Assembly (NCBI GenBank): GCA_002633005.1
Contig: NMRA01000426.1
Coordinates: forward strand, 330,506 to 394,505
Source: Phoronis australis
Taxonomy: Eukaryota; Phoronida; Phoronidae
Length of the DNA: 64,000 nt
Direction: 5' to 3'
How positions within the stretch are numbered: position 1 is the first letter of the stretch; each line of letters begins with the position of its first letter. Position numbers and translations under genes: made by a program. This document shows, one piece after another, positions 1-11,743 of this stretch. A model generated the notes under the pieces. The model was given only the letters and a program-made list of their open reading frames with translations, ran no database searches and was not told the DNA's origin.

Positions 1-529
1 AAGATCTTTAATTATTAGTTTGAATATTCTGAATACAACAAAAATCTTGGTTCACTTTAATAGGATACCAAACCCTAAAATAAAATAATGCTCTGTAACG
101 CTTGACAGCCCTAAAAAATGTAGGGAAATTGAAAACTACTTTCAAAGTCTACTAAGCGGACATACGTAACCTTCGCGTTTAGCAAATTAATCGGCAACTG
201 TGGGGAAAAGACCACCCACCAATCCGTGGCATAGGGAGTATGAGTTTTTAATTGATTCCTATTTTTATCTTTCAAGATTGACGCCAATGATACATTAGCA
301 GGTGACTGAACGAGGATTGGTTGGAATCATCAAAACACGGTTTAGTATCCTTTTAAATGGGCGTTCTATCAGTCTACGTCATCCATTATTAGTCACTGCA
401 TCAATGAGAAGTAGCGAGGAATCGAAATCTCTAACTTCGCAATAAAAGCAGAAGGCTTTATTGAGACTGAGCCAAATCCCTCGGGGTAAATAGCAAATAA
501 TTTAAGTGAGAAAGATACTGACCTTGATT
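1..529. other. No gene seen
   Basis: AT-rich sequence without a long open frame, recognisable repeat or RNA gene. If the channel gene proposed at 530-3086 is real, this is its 3' flank. Confidence 0.4.
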
Positions 530-3086
530 TCAGAGCAGACAGCAGCGAGAATTTGTAATAAAATCACAAAAACACGACGGATGTTTTAGTTTTACATCTC
601 TGATCAAACCTAACAACTCCAGGGAGTTGATCCATCCAACGATAATCCCAAAAATGCGTTCCTCGGACGTAAAACCGATAACGGTCCTTTGAGTCTGAAT
701 ACGTACAATCATTCACGGGAATATCAACTCTATGCTAGTTGCAACGTTTTCTCTTTTCTAAAAAACCGCAGCGTCTTGTTTGCAATAACGTGCGTACGAG
801 TGTGTTAGCTACTTCTGGGCTTGCAATAACGTCGGTACGACTTTGTTAGCTACTACTGGGCTTGCAATAACGTGCGTACGACTGTGTTAGCTGCTACTGG
901 GCTTGCGATAACGTGCGTACGACTGTGTTAGCTACTACTGGGCTTACGACCTAAGGTAAAAAGAGCTTCAGGGTCGGGCCGGTCCCGTTTTATCAAGGTC
1001 GTGCATTTCAGTAGGGTCTTAACTTAGGAGGTCATAACTTCGATTTTAATATGCATACGATTAATTTACGAGGCCCGTGAACGCGTCTGCCAAGCTTGAG
1101 TATAAAAAAATCCATTTAACATCAGCTACAACGTTTGCACTATCGTACCAATAGCCATCTTGGCTAGGATCAAGTGTACGACCCTTGAGAAAACGGATAT
1201 CCGACGCGCAAATTGTAAAGCAAAACTTACATGCATTTTTCTTTCTCCTTCTATCGGGGAATACCAACTACTTTCTCTGACAATTGCTACAAAGTTGGCC
1301 TATGTCATACGACGAAAATTCCAAAGTCCACAGACACAAAACGTCGTCCGACTAAGAACAGGTCTGGAAACGCTAAACATACTCAAATCTCGGAAGTTCT
1401 AAAATTAATCCATATCGAAAAATATCCACTCTCCATCTCATCTACGTCATAGTCACTAATCACTCGAGCTATAGCAAATTTCCTTTCTAACCTTCAAAGT
1501 ATCGCTATAGCGTTTACTTTCAAGACACTACGACTACACTTGGAACTCCCGATGATTCAGGTAATTTCCCGTTTTCGGGTTCAGATCAATCCGGGGGAAG
1601 TAAAGACTATTTAAAATCACTTCTTGTTGTTTGTGTATACAAAATCAATAGCTTCGACAACAGCTCTCTATCACTTTGTTCTTGGAAAGTCTGTATCTTA
1701 AACTTAGTATTAAGTATTAAGTAGAAACACTGGAAAATGCAATTAATAAAATGTTATTTTTAAGCAAGTCGCAATAGCAAATCCCAATTAAAACGCCTTC
1801 CATGCTTTTCCTGCGAGATGGCAGGGGAAACTGTTTAACAGTAAACAGGTTTTATTTTTTCATGTTCACATTGCACTGCAAGTTCAATTTGCATAAGTGC
1901 AGGGCCAAACTGGCAAAAGTTGAAAACGGGTCAAATCACAACCGATTTTTGAGTACTTCTACAAAAAAAATCTTTCACAATGAAAATAAATTTATGTTTC
2001 CATTCATCATAACAAAAAAAACAAGTCAGTCCACTGTAGCTTAATTATGCGTTTGAATGACATAGCGGAAGGAATTGAAAATGTAGCGTTTGAAACGTTA
2101 GAACAAGACGATAAATAGTTTTGAATGGTGTACGTTTTAGCAAACAAAAATTTATGAGGATACAGAGATCATTGATTGGCATTATTTTCACCTGATTGGC
2201 TTGAGCTTGGGGAAATTTTCAATTTAAGTTTTTTCTATCCCAAAAACTGTAAAACATGCAGTTAGAATAACGTAAACTTAAGAGTTTTACGTACTTCTGT
2301 ATGTTGTCTACACACGATTTGACTCACAAGTTTATAGATCACGTGAATCCTTACGTCAATCCCAGACGATGTCTACTGTTCAGCAAAGACGAGTCGTCGA
2401 TAACCTCAACTTGACCTTTATCGACCCAGCACTTGCCATCCTTCTCTGGAATCGAGACGTTTCGTTGTGTTTGTTCTCTACAAGGGATGAAACTCACTTC
2501 CATTTGATCATCGTTCACACGGAAACCTACAGTAAAACCTGTAAGAGGAAGGTTGTGGGACTCAGATGAATAGTAACAAGGTTTCCTGCGGTGACAGTTA
2601 TACTCATTTCTCCCGCTGCTTCTGTTTGTAGTTGGGCGACAGTAATCAATGCATGCATATTCTGTTTGCGCGATCCATCAGGGAATGCAGACTTCAGTTC
2701 ACACAATACAACGAATGTTTTCCTGACACTGCCTTGTACGATACCCATCTCTCGTGTAGAAAACTGTAAAATTTACAATTTCCTTGCTGTCGACTTACAA
2801 CGCTTACGCTAAGCTGCTTAGCCATAAATGAAATGCCTTGTGGGGACCACAGGCTATTCACTACTGCTTGGAGACGCACTCCTCGCGCTGCATGGAACAC
2901 GTGGATTCCTTAAGAAGCTGCATCGAGATTTTGGGAAAACTAAGAATCATTTTAAGAATGCCACTTGCAAGCAATTCACCTTTCTCGTTGATCTTGCATT
3001 GACAAACGCCCTGAGCCCGGGTATAGTCTTTGAATCGAAACCGAAATCGTTTTCGTTTTCCTTTAATACGATCTCAAGACCATTAC
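530..3086 (-). CDS. Candidate DEG/ENaC-type sodium channel fragment (tentative exons)
   Basis: Four minus-strand segments between plausible splice sites occur in the order expected of a degenerin/ASIC-type channel. Segment 2980-3086 starts NGLEIVL, as in the ASIC GNGLEI block, and includes IPGLRAFVN. Segment 2355-2538 has GFTVGFRV, then FIPCREQTQR and PEKDGKC, resembling the GF.V.PG, kt.R and PYG.C region. Segment 1231-1299 (NFVAIV, then SPIEGERKMH) resembles the block before TM2. Segment 530-694 (FGIIVGWINSLELLGL, then a stop) would be TM2. Phases agree between the last two segments (0-0) but not between the first two, and the cysteine-rich exons were not found. The filter G-x-S is not preserved. 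It could be a diverged gene, a pseudogene, or chance similarity of short segments. Confidence 0.33.
776..945. repeat. 41-bp minisatellite, 4 copies
   Basis: Four near-identical tandem copies of a 41-bp unit containing GCAATAACGTGCGTACGA and ending TACTGGG. No coding role is visible. Confidence 0.9.
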
Positions 3087-4100
3087 CTGGAGTTCATACG
3101 TTAATCATTCCAAATTTGCATTTGGTGACTCAAACATTAAAGTTACTAACTCGAGTGAAATCTCGAGACTTCGAATAAAATCTCGAGAAATTATAAATTT
3201 CATGCTGAGCTAATCTAGTGCAAAATAGGTTTACACAGTCATTCATGTTAGCCACAATATTTACCAGTACGGAATAATGGGTATTTATATTGAATTTGGG
3301 CTAAACAGAATGGGGAAGGTTAACAGTGATTCCGAGGACGACTTCGAGTAAAAAGGCAAGACCTCGGGACCTGGTCTTTCTCAGATAGAGACAAGACTTG
3401 AGAAGACCTAATTCTTTTTGTCCAAAAATACGAGCCCCGTATCCATTCAAAAACCTGCCATCTTCCTTACTCTCAACAGGTGTCAACACCTGTTTTATCA
3501 CTTTTTGGCTTTCATCCAGATGAATAGAACTTCTAGCTACAGGGTCACATACTAGTGGTAGATACGCGCCCCGTTTAAGTGGCGAAAACTGGTCCGGCAC
3601 CTTTAGATGTTTTAGCGCTGCAGCCTCCTTTTTGTTGAAAGTGTTTCTTGAGTCTTCTTCCTGATTTGACGAGGCTACATCAGCTGGAAAACGGGTTATC
3701 GTTATCCTCTTGTGTTTGAAGTGCAATATTTTTGTTTAACCTTTTAAAATCCCCTGGCGAAACTTGTTTGATTTTGTTGTCCCCCCCTCTCTCTTTCTCT
3801 TTCTCTATCAGTCACGTGGTGTCGTTTTCTTTCTCGACCCTTAAGTGTTTTGGTCACAGAAAGTCAATGATTAACTTTCAGAAATAATCCCAGAGTTGAG
3901 ATGACGCTTTGGTTATTGTAAATGAAACTGTAAGATAGTGAACACTGTCATTCATCAGCACATCAAATGACACAACAGTATGACAATGTCTGGTGATGGG
4001 TTTAGCCCTTCATCCCGGCTCGCATCAGTACGACTACAATAACTGTACAATGAACTAAACTAGAGTCCACTCCGTTTGTTAGTCAATTCAGAAGACACGG
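3087..4100. other. No recognised gene
   Basis: The longest open frame here is 3301-3726 on the minus strand (141 codons). It has no recognisable domain, and I could not connect it to splice sites. A pyrimidine-rich CT tract lies near 3780-3815. Confidence 0.4.
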
Positions 4101-4101
4101 A

Positions 4102-4335
4102 AACTACCAACTCCATCAAGTCTACCTTCAAATCTAACAATGAGGTGGGTTAATAGTTTGAATAACACTTACTACCAAACTAGTGATGAAAGTATTCGTT
4201 TATTCCAAGTTATAACATTTCAACTACCAACTCCATCAAGTCTACCTTCAAATCTAACAATGAGGTGGGTTAATAGTTTGAACAACACTTACTACCAAAC
4301 TAGTGATGAAAGTATTCGTTTATTCCAAGTTATAA
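4102..4335. repeat. 120-bp tandem duplication
   Basis: Two copies with a 120-bp period; the second starts at 4222. They differ by about one base in the part I compared. The end of each copy contains the 36-bp unit that is further amplified downstream. Confidence 0.9.
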
Positions 4336-4478
4336 CTAGTGATGAAAGTATTCGTTTATTCCAAGTTATAACTAGTGATGAAAGTATTCGTTTATTCCAA
4401 GTTATAACTAGTGATGAAAGTATTCGTTTATTCCAAGTTATAACTAGTGATGAAAGTATTCGTTTATTCCAAGTTATA
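4299..4478. repeat. 36-bp minisatellite, 5 copies
   Basis: Five identical copies of a 36-bp unit beginning ACTAGTGATGAAAGTATTCG. Because 36 is a multiple of three, a plus-strand frame (4140-4526) stays open and would encode repeats of TSDESIRLFQVI. Nothing else suggests that this frame is a gene. Confidence 0.95.
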
Positions 4479-4529
4479 ACATTTCAATTTCCATTCTTTC
4501 TTTTATTGCTACCCATTATTTGTTAAAAG

Positions 4530-6036
4530 CGAATTTAGTATTTTACGAAAATTGGCTGCTAGAATTTTAAATTAACTTTTCCAGTCTGAAATGTCGAGGA
4601 CGGAAAGCTCCTATTTGGTCCATTCCTTAGGAATACATTGATTAACGGGCCTTCATGGACCATTTTTTGCTTGGCATATGTTCTGTGTATCTCAATAGCA
4701 TGTAAGATTACAATGAAATAAATTTTATATGACTAGAAAGGGAGTGGAGACGTAAAATTTTCACATTTTTCTGAAAACATTTGTTAGTAAACATGAAAAA
4801 ATACGACAAGTATTAATACATGAAATTCAGTCCAATTTCCAAATGTCTCAAGCATTAGATTTCGTACATGACAAATTTTATAGCTGCCCTGTTTTAGAAA
4901 AAAAAAATGAAGGCCCAAATTCCGTGATTTGACCCAAACCTTACTTTAAATGGCTCAGTCTCTTTTGTGTCGCACTTTTGAACAAAATATCTCGCCTCTT
5001 TCAGATTATCTTTACCATCTGTTAATGATTTCGGCATCGAAAGCGCGTGCAAATGAAGATCTTGAATGTCACGGATTTCCTACCTCCAAGACATACTTTC
5101 CAAGACAAGTTTTGAGCGTAAAAAGAGAGCGTCTTAGAGTCTCTCAATATTCCTGAAGAACAACTTCTTGGTATGAAGAGGTGGGTGAGTATTGCAAATC
5201 GTTTACGTTCGTTTCTGTCTGCTGGCGATGCTCAATGAGCACTCATCCCCCATTTCTTTGTACACCACTCTATGGAGTCTCTCACTATCCGTGCAAGGGT
5301 GAAGTTATTCGTAGTAATGTTTAAGCGTCTAGAAAGAGTGTCTAAGAGATGCTCTCAATTCCCGACGAACAACGTCCTGATGAGAAAAAATGAAGAATTT
5401 ACTAATCGCTAACGCTAATCTAACGTCAATACTACGCGTTTTAACGAGCCTTCTTCACACTTTAAGGCGATATCAAAACATTTTTTGAAGTAAAAGAAGA
5501 AAGAGTCTCCGTGTCTTCATAGAGCGCGGATGAATGTTGTGTATTACACGGCATGATTTTCGTGACATGCCGAGAGGTTTACTATCCTACTCACCTTTCG
5601 CTTCATAAACAAGGTGATGTCACGGTAAGGTAGCCTGTGTCTAGATAAGAAACAGCCGATTCAGAGAACCAGTAGACATTTAACAGTCTGGCTGGCGCGT
5701 CACTCTGTCTTACTTTGACTTCAGGTTCACCTGCATGTTTTTTTAATCAACATTAAAACAACTGGTGATTGGTTACCATGGAAACACTTCCGATGAATCT
5801 CCCATATTATGCTTTCAAAGCCATTATTCAAAAAACTCGGCTAGCGATTTATTATCGGTATCATATCCTTAATGACTTACCGTTTGAAATATTCATAACA
5901 GTTTTGTCACTTTCAGCAACGCAATGAAACGTTCCACTGACGCTGTTTTAGAACGTATAATTCTATGAGTGCATTTTGCCATATACCTTATTTTTTGCAG
6001 TTTTGCAAATTTTTGACGTTTCTCTAAAACGTTCTT
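4530..6036. other. No gene or repeat recognised
   Basis: Low-complexity AT-rich intergenic DNA. The open frames are short, without domains or supported splice sites. Confidence 0.4.
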
Positions 6037-6320
6037 GGGTCCGTTCCAAGAAACTGAGTTTAGTTAATGTTTTACTTTAGTCTAAGATTGTCTCAGCTTT
6101 CAAACTTCCAAATCCGGTAATTCAAATCTCAATTTTAGGTCAAAGATAAAACTTAAATTTGTTTCATGTCCGCTCGAAGAAAGATATCTTGAATTTGACT
6201 TAAGTTTTTGATTTAAGTTTTATTTTAATTTTGAATTACCGGATTTGGAAGTTTGAAAGCTGAGACAATCTTAGACTAAAGTAAAACATTAACTAAACTC
6301 AGTTTCTTGGAACGGGACCC
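6037..6320. mobile_element. 284-bp foldback element (MITE-like)
   Basis: Two long inverted arms. The left starts GGGTCCGTTCCAAG and the right ends CTTGGAACGGGACCC. They pair over about 90 bp almost without mismatch and then more loosely towards the centre (AAAACTTAAAT against ATTTAAGTTTT). The whole unit would fold into one hairpin. There is no ORF. A target-site duplication is not clear, so the superfamily is unassigned. Confidence 0.8.
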
Positions 6321-6340
6321 TTGCCTGCACCTTTTACAAG

Positions 6341-6758
6341 TTGGTTCTTAATTCTAAGGGAAATAGAAATACAAAAAGTACAACACAGTTAGTTGCAAAT
6401 CACATTATTGCTAAGGTTGGTATCATTTTGTTTTGTCATTCTAGTAAAAGCATCAAGAATATTAATGATAATGACAACGAAAGTGATTTGAACCGATTTC
6501 TGAACTTGAGAACAACTAGCAAATCGATTGAACTCGATACTTGAAGTTAAAATTAGGTGTTTTAGTAACGGGGGTGTCAGCCAATTGATTGTTTGGTTTT
6601 TACTTTAAATGTCATAGGAGATGCTAGTAAACAAATATCAGCTTAATATACAGTTTGAAGGTTTAGCAAAGGGGCTAGCTATAAATATGAAAGTTAAACC
6701 CTTTCTTCTAGTGTTGAAGGCAGTTTATCTGACATATAGGCGCATTAAATTGGGTGTT
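6341..6758. other. No gene recognised
   Basis: AT-rich spacer between the foldback element and the 49-bp minisatellite. The 67-codon open frame at 6341-6544 has no domain or splice support. Confidence 0.4.
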
Positions 6759-7204
6759 GTAAATTGAATAGATGGCAGGGAATTCATTTGACAGACAAAT
6801 TCGGCAATGTAAATTAAATAGATGGCAGGGTATTCGTTTGACAGACAAATTAGCAATGTAAATTGAATAGATGGCAGGGTACACATTTGACATAGAAAAT
6901 TGGCAATGTAAATTGAATAGATGGCAGGGAATTCATTTGACAGACAAAATTGACAATGTAAATTAAATAGATGGCAGGGTATACATTTGACAGACAAATT
7001 AGCAATGTAAATTGAATAGATGGCAGGGAATTCATTTGACAGACAAAACTGACAATGTAAACTGAATAGAGGTTAAGGTAATCAACTGACAGAAGCTTGG
7101 CAATGTACATTGAATAGATGATAGGGTATTCATTTGGCAGACACACTTTACCATGTAAACTGAATAGATGATAAGGTATTCATTTGACAGAAAACTTGGC
7201 AATA
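6759..7204. repeat. 48-50-bp minisatellite, about 9 copies
   Basis: Tandem units containing AATAGATGGCAGGG followed by ATTTGACAGACAAA. Unit length varies from 48 to 50 bp and the copies diverge towards the right end. The minus-strand open frames across it are only repeat translations. Confidence 0.92.
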
Positions 7205-8216
7205 AACAAAGGAAACTAATATACCGCGATGCAAACTATTACTTCTGCCTAATTTTAGAAAGCATGCGCTCCACGTTCCACCAGGAAGTGAAACCTAAAA
7301 ATCCATCTCAGATGGAAATGTAATCGTAATTCCGATGAAACAAACGTTACCAATGACGAACGAGGTCATAAGCAGAACATCAACTGGAATGGTGTCTCAA
7401 ATAGTCTCCAGAGATTGAACGAGAGTTTGTGTACCTAACAAGTACGATTTCAGTGTTACGCAACATGTTATAGATATCACTTCAAATGAACACAAATTAT
7501 GCAGCATCGGCATCTGCATTCTTGTAATGAGTTAAAGTTCAATGATGTTGGATAATAGTGTGTTACTTCATCCACAACATAATATTAATAACTTTAAATT
7601 TGCGATGGCGCTTTACTGTCGCCACCATACGGGGCTTTCATGAAGCTTAAGTCAGAAATTTCGTTTCACGTCTCATAATATGATTTCAGTAACATTATTC
7701 ACAGTGCAAAAAAGTCACTGAGAAAAAATTGTTACATGATTACATAATTTAGATACGTTTCTGCTAAACTGTGATACTGATAACTTTATTTCAGAAACTG
7801 CGAAGCGGGGGCCCCAGACCAACTTTCTGACTTCAGCCATTGTTCATGAAACTGGCCTCAGAGAGATATCCGACAAGACCTCGCTAAACTCATAAGTGAC
7901 AAGTCTTCTTTCTTCAATGTTTGACTTACACATCACTAAACGAGTGAGTGTGTTGAAGTAGGTTTGTAATTAGCTACCTAACACGCTTGACTTCAGCCTA
8001 TAAACGATATCATTTTTATAATAAATCATTAATAACCGGGCTACGTGCCACGTACCGCCATCCCTAAAAAATGATATCAAGCATGCATGATGACAGCGTG
8101 CGCCTTCGTAAGAAACTAAGAAAGTTTGTAAAACAATTTAAACGGTGCTGGTTTTAATCTTAATCGTATGTTCTTATCAGACTTCATCGCTCCACCTTCT
8201 TTCCAGTGTGTGCGTA
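7205..8216. other. No gene recognised
   Basis: Intergenic DNA with no long frame, RNA gene or repeat that I can identify. Confidence 0.4.
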
Positions 8217-8660
8217 GTGGTAGTGGTCGCTGTAATGGTGGGCCGTGGTAATATCTATGGCAATAGTAGTGGCAGTGGTCGCTATAACGGTTATGGTCGT
8301 GGTACATAGGCGGATTTAGGGGGGCAGGGGGCCCGGGCCCCACCTTGGCTGGCGTTCCGTTTTTTACTTTTTTAGTCCACTGGTAGATTTCCTAGACATA
8401 AGGTTCACATGCTCGGCCTGGCATCTTTCGGGCCATGCGCTGCATATACAATCGCGCTTTGTCCTCTTCCCCGAGACAACGTGTTGGCCCCCCCTTATAG
8501 TATCCTAGATCCGCCACTGTGGTAATATTTACGGCAACAGTAGTGGTAGTGGTCGCTGTAATGGTTATGGTCGTGGTAATATTTACGGCAATAGTAGTGG
8601 TAGTGGTTGCTGTAATGGTTATGGTCATGGTAATATTTCCGGCAATAGTAGTGGTAGCTG
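8217..8660. repeat. 54-bp minisatellite split by a transposon
   Basis: Units of GGTAATATTTACGGCAATAG, then AGTGGTAGTGGTCGCTGTAA and ATGGTTATGGTCGT, occur at about 8217-8304 and 8520-8660. The two halves are separated by the 215-bp insertion at 8305-8519. Confidence 0.88.
8305..8519. mobile_element. 215-bp hAT-like non-autonomous element
   Basis: It interrupts the 54-bp array and is flanked by direct repeats TGGTA (8300-8304 and 8520-8524). The right end, read inwards, is CAGTGGCGGATCTAGGATAC; the left end is the degenerate inverted version CATAGGCGGATTTAGG. Both ends run into G-rich tracts. CAGTGGCGG-type termini are typical of hAT elements, some of which make 5-bp duplications; the family name is an inference. 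It contains no transposase ORF. Confidence 0.8.
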
Positions 8661-9507
8661 TAGCTCCCTTCGCAGCTCCCTCATATGGTAAGAGTGGTGC
8701 TGCAATTTCAACGCCATGACACCAGGAATTTTTGTTGTGGAAGCCACTGCTCTTGGGCGAGTTCAACATCAGTTGCCAGCAACGACCATGGGATCTTGAA
8801 TGTTTGTGCCGAAAGGAGAATGCCACACTTGCCAAACAGCATTTCTGCTGCACCAGGCCTGCGTTGAATGGACAAATTACAATATGCAATGTGTTCCGAT
8901 TGGACTTCAGTGGGGGGGGGTGTATTTTCAAAAGTAAACTTTTGTTATCGCATGCGAGGCCAGGGGTAAAACACTTTGACTCACCCGTTTAGAATTTTAG
9001 GAACAGCTCTCTTGTTGTGCATTCTATCTCAGTTTGTCTCACCTTTACTTATTTTGATATTCCTCGATCTCCATCTCGATTTCTTTTCTTGTTTCATTCA
9101 TGTGACGAGATGTTGTTGAGTTTCAGGATTATTTTTAGACCATTTCCGGTTTCCCCAAAACTGATCAGTCAAAATGCGCATGCCGTGTGACGTTTGTATT
9201 GAGCTAATGTTCCGAGACAGCGGAAAATTTGACAATGATACTGTAGTAGTGTGAGTCTCGAGCGTTACCTAAGAACCATTGCAGCCGAAAACCTACGTGT
9301 TAAGATGAACCTCAAGCGAAAGATAGCTGAGGTGACGGCTCAAGTAAGGGCATGTGAATACAAGATTAGTACGAACTAAGAGCTAGTCCATTTGATTGTT
9401 GTCGCCTTCACTTGACGTGAGCTGTCAGCTATCGTTCACTTCAGGCAGACAGCAGAGCTCGTAGCTTTTCTTCTGCGCTGGCACTTAGAACACAAGTTTC
9501 CGTCGTG
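8661..9507. other. No gene recognised
   Basis: Contains a G-run near 8912. A short frame at 9305-9343 ends at a GTAAGG donor-like site, too little to call an exon. Confidence 0.4.
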
Positions 9508-10010
9508 ATAATGGTCGTGTTGGTGGTAGTCTCCATCATAATGGAATTGGTAGAGGTAGTTACAGAGCTAGTGGTCGTGGTAATGGTTGTGTTAGTGGTA
9601 GTCTGTCATAATGGAATTGGTAGAGGTAGTTACAGAGCTAGTGGTCGTGGTAATGGTTGTGTTGGTGGTAGTCTGTCATAATGGAATTGGAAGAGGTAGT
9701 TACAGAGCTAGTGGTCGTGGTAATGGTCGTGTTGGTGGTTGTCATAATGGAATTGGTAGAGGTAGTTACAGAGCTAGTGGTCGTGGTCGTGGTAATGGTT
9801 GTGTTGGGGGTAGTCTGTCATAATGGAATTGGTAGAGGTAGTTACAGAGATAGTGGTCATGGTAATGGTTGTGTTGGTGGTAGTCTGTCATAATGGAATT
9901 GGTAGAGGTAGTTACAGAGCTAGTGGTCGTGGTAATGGTAATGGTCGTGTTGGTGGTAGTCTTCATCATAATGGAATTGGTAGAGGTAGTTACAAGAATA
10001 ATAGTCGTGG
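9508..10010. repeat. 70-bp minisatellite, about 7 copies
   Basis: Tandem units containing ATAATGGAATTGGTAGAGGT followed by AGTTACAGAGCTAGTGGTCG. One copy is shortened and one has an extra 6 bp. It resembles the GGT-rich array at 8.2-8.7 kb in composition. Seventy is not a multiple of three, so the several overlapping open frames are artefacts. Confidence 0.92.
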
Positions 10011-10547
10011 TATGACTATTGGTTTGTGGTTTAATAATTTCTTATGTCAGGGAATGTTTGTGCGCGTGTGTGTACGTGTCTGTGTAGTGTGTTTGTGTGA
10101 AAAGCACTTGAACAGAATATGCTGATTTCAAAGTTTGGCTTTTTGACTCTAATCCCATGCTGTGACGGTCGTCGACCAGGAAGTCAGATAACTGGTTTGG
10201 GTGAAAAGGAGTTCATTCTCCACGAACTATGATGTGAGGACAAAATAATTGTCAGTGGCTGTTCTTGTAATGGTAAGCGATTAATTCAATCTGTTCCGCG
10301 TGGAATAGTTTATTGATTTTGCTTCCCATAAAACTGAGTCTGAATAGACAAGCATGGACAAACAACAGCTTATAAACCCTCACTATCCATGTTCGAATAC
10401 AGCAAGCGTTTTAAATGGCATGTAACGTACAGTTAGTTGATGAATTCACACATTTCTTTTGTTTTTCGTTGATGCTAAGGATGACCAGCTTAGCAACATT
10501 CAACTTTCCCTTTCGAATGTCAGATATTTACAATGATACATAACGCG
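10011..10547. other. No gene recognised
   Basis: A GTGTGT-rich microsatellite-like patch near 10058-10095; otherwise no feature seen. Confidence 0.4.
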
Positions 10548-10810
10548 GAGTTGTCGTGAGGACTCGATTGGGACCTCAGGGGTCTCACGCTCCACCGGCT
10601 AATTTGAAAAGGCTTTGTCCAATCACGGCGAAAATACAAACGCGCGAGTCATATTTCTTCAGGCAGCCCTTAGCGGCTTCACGGGCAATAAAATGTAATC
10701 GACCGAATAGATTCGTCGACCACAGATCTACCCTGTGGTTTTTCCGCGTGATCCCAGACCGCCCCGAGTTGCTCCAGCAGCCAACTCGGGGCGGTCTCTC
10801 ACGAGGGTTT
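10548..10810 (+). repeat. Dispersed repeat, copy 1 (second copy at 59 kb)
   Basis: Shares blocks in the same order with 59008-59255: TCGTGAGGACT, GGGACCTCAGG, GTCTCACGCTCCACC, TTTGAAAAGG and, further on, a GATCCCAGACC block. It is probably an old interspersed element of unknown class. Confidence 0.7.
10756..10797. repeat. 16-bp-stem GC-rich hairpin
   Basis: AGACCGCCCCGAGTTG, a 10-base spacer, then its exact reverse complement. It lies at the right end of dispersed-repeat copy 1 and is absent from the matching place in copy 2. Confidence 0.9.
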
Positions 10811-10887
10811 AGCGTTATGAACAACAACACTATCAACAACAACAACAACAACACAACAAGAAAAAAAATCCAAAATTAAGTACTTAC

Positions 10888-11017
10888 TGCTTTAATACCA
10901 ATCTCAACCGATGCTTTCTGCACCCCGTTGTCCATGGTAACCACTGCTTGAGTGGACACATAGTCCTGACCTGACACTGCCTGCTGATTGGTTGGTAGAG
11001 AGGTGTCACGGGCAGTC
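10888..11017 (-). CDS. Calx-beta domain exon (ADGRV1-like), downstream exon
   Basis: A 130-nt exon bounded by a CGTAG acceptor at the high-coordinate end and a GTAAGT donor at the low end. It completes the split codon left by the exon at 11744-11915 and gives 43 further codons starting TARDTSLPTN. SGQDYVSTQ followed by VTMDNGVQKASVEIGIKA matches the second half of a Calx-beta repeat (the DY motif, then a G.....V.I.I strand). The next exon should begin with the DD..E segment, but I could not find it to the left. The protein would be a large multi-repeat surface receptor; Calx-beta repeats bind calcium in related proteins. Confidence 0.72.
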
Positions 11018-11743
11018 CTACGAAACAGTGAAACCAGAGTCAAGTTTTGCTCAGGAAACAGTGCCAAAGCTAACAACGTGATATCTTGTTATTACCGTTT
11101 CTATAGAAAAATGAGTCTGATTAATAAGTTCTAAGAAAATGTTAAAATTTCATTATAATACCGCAGTCTTGTAGCTATTACCCTTCTAGGTATAAATCCA
11201 TCCCCAAGTCCGTTCATTATTTCCCTCATGTACAATTTTCAGAATAAACTACTAGTGAAACTTGACAAAACTCAGAGACTGAAAAACTTGGACAATTTTT
11301 GCCAGAATTATTTGGCAGTGTAGTCTAACTTTTTGTAACAATAAAATGGCATTGTTGTCGAATTTCAATCAGAGTTTAACGTGACATCATTGCACTTACT
11401 CTCTAACTGTTTACCTGTGAATGGGCTTGCGAGGCAACTTGTAATTTCAGCAAAATGCGTGGAGCAACACATTTTAAGATTTTCTCGAGATTGAGCCCAA
11501 ATTGTAAAGCGTTCTTGCCGAAAGGAAAATACATTCAGTCACAGATTTGCACATCAAAACTTCATCAAATTTCTTGCTTGTTCAGTCATGTCAACCCACG
11601 CAGATTTAAACTCACGCCAATTAAGGACCTCTGAACATAATGTTAAAGTCAGTTCATTTTTGACAAGTACTTGAGCTCAGGAATATTTAATCAAAATATT
11701 TAAAATTATTTCTTGACCAAGCATACTCCACCACCCCACTCAC
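11018..11743 (-). other. Intron between Calx-beta exons
   Basis: A 726-bp GT-AG intron, AT-rich, with no repeat recognised. Confidence 0.6.

Noticed and set aside
2594-2748. Minus-strand frame with KTFVVLCELKSAFPDGS as an extra exon
   Set aside because: It looks protein-like, but no donor fits before the acceptor at 2539, and the next segment is in another frame.
3301-3726. 141-codon minus-strand open frame
   Set aside because: Longest frame in its area but with no domain, no paired exon and ordinary composition; random frames of this length are expected in 64 kb.
8392-8931. 179-codon minus-strand open frame with Thr/Ile-rich runs
   Set aside because: Translation of the 54-bp GGT-rich array and the hAT-like insertion, not a gene.
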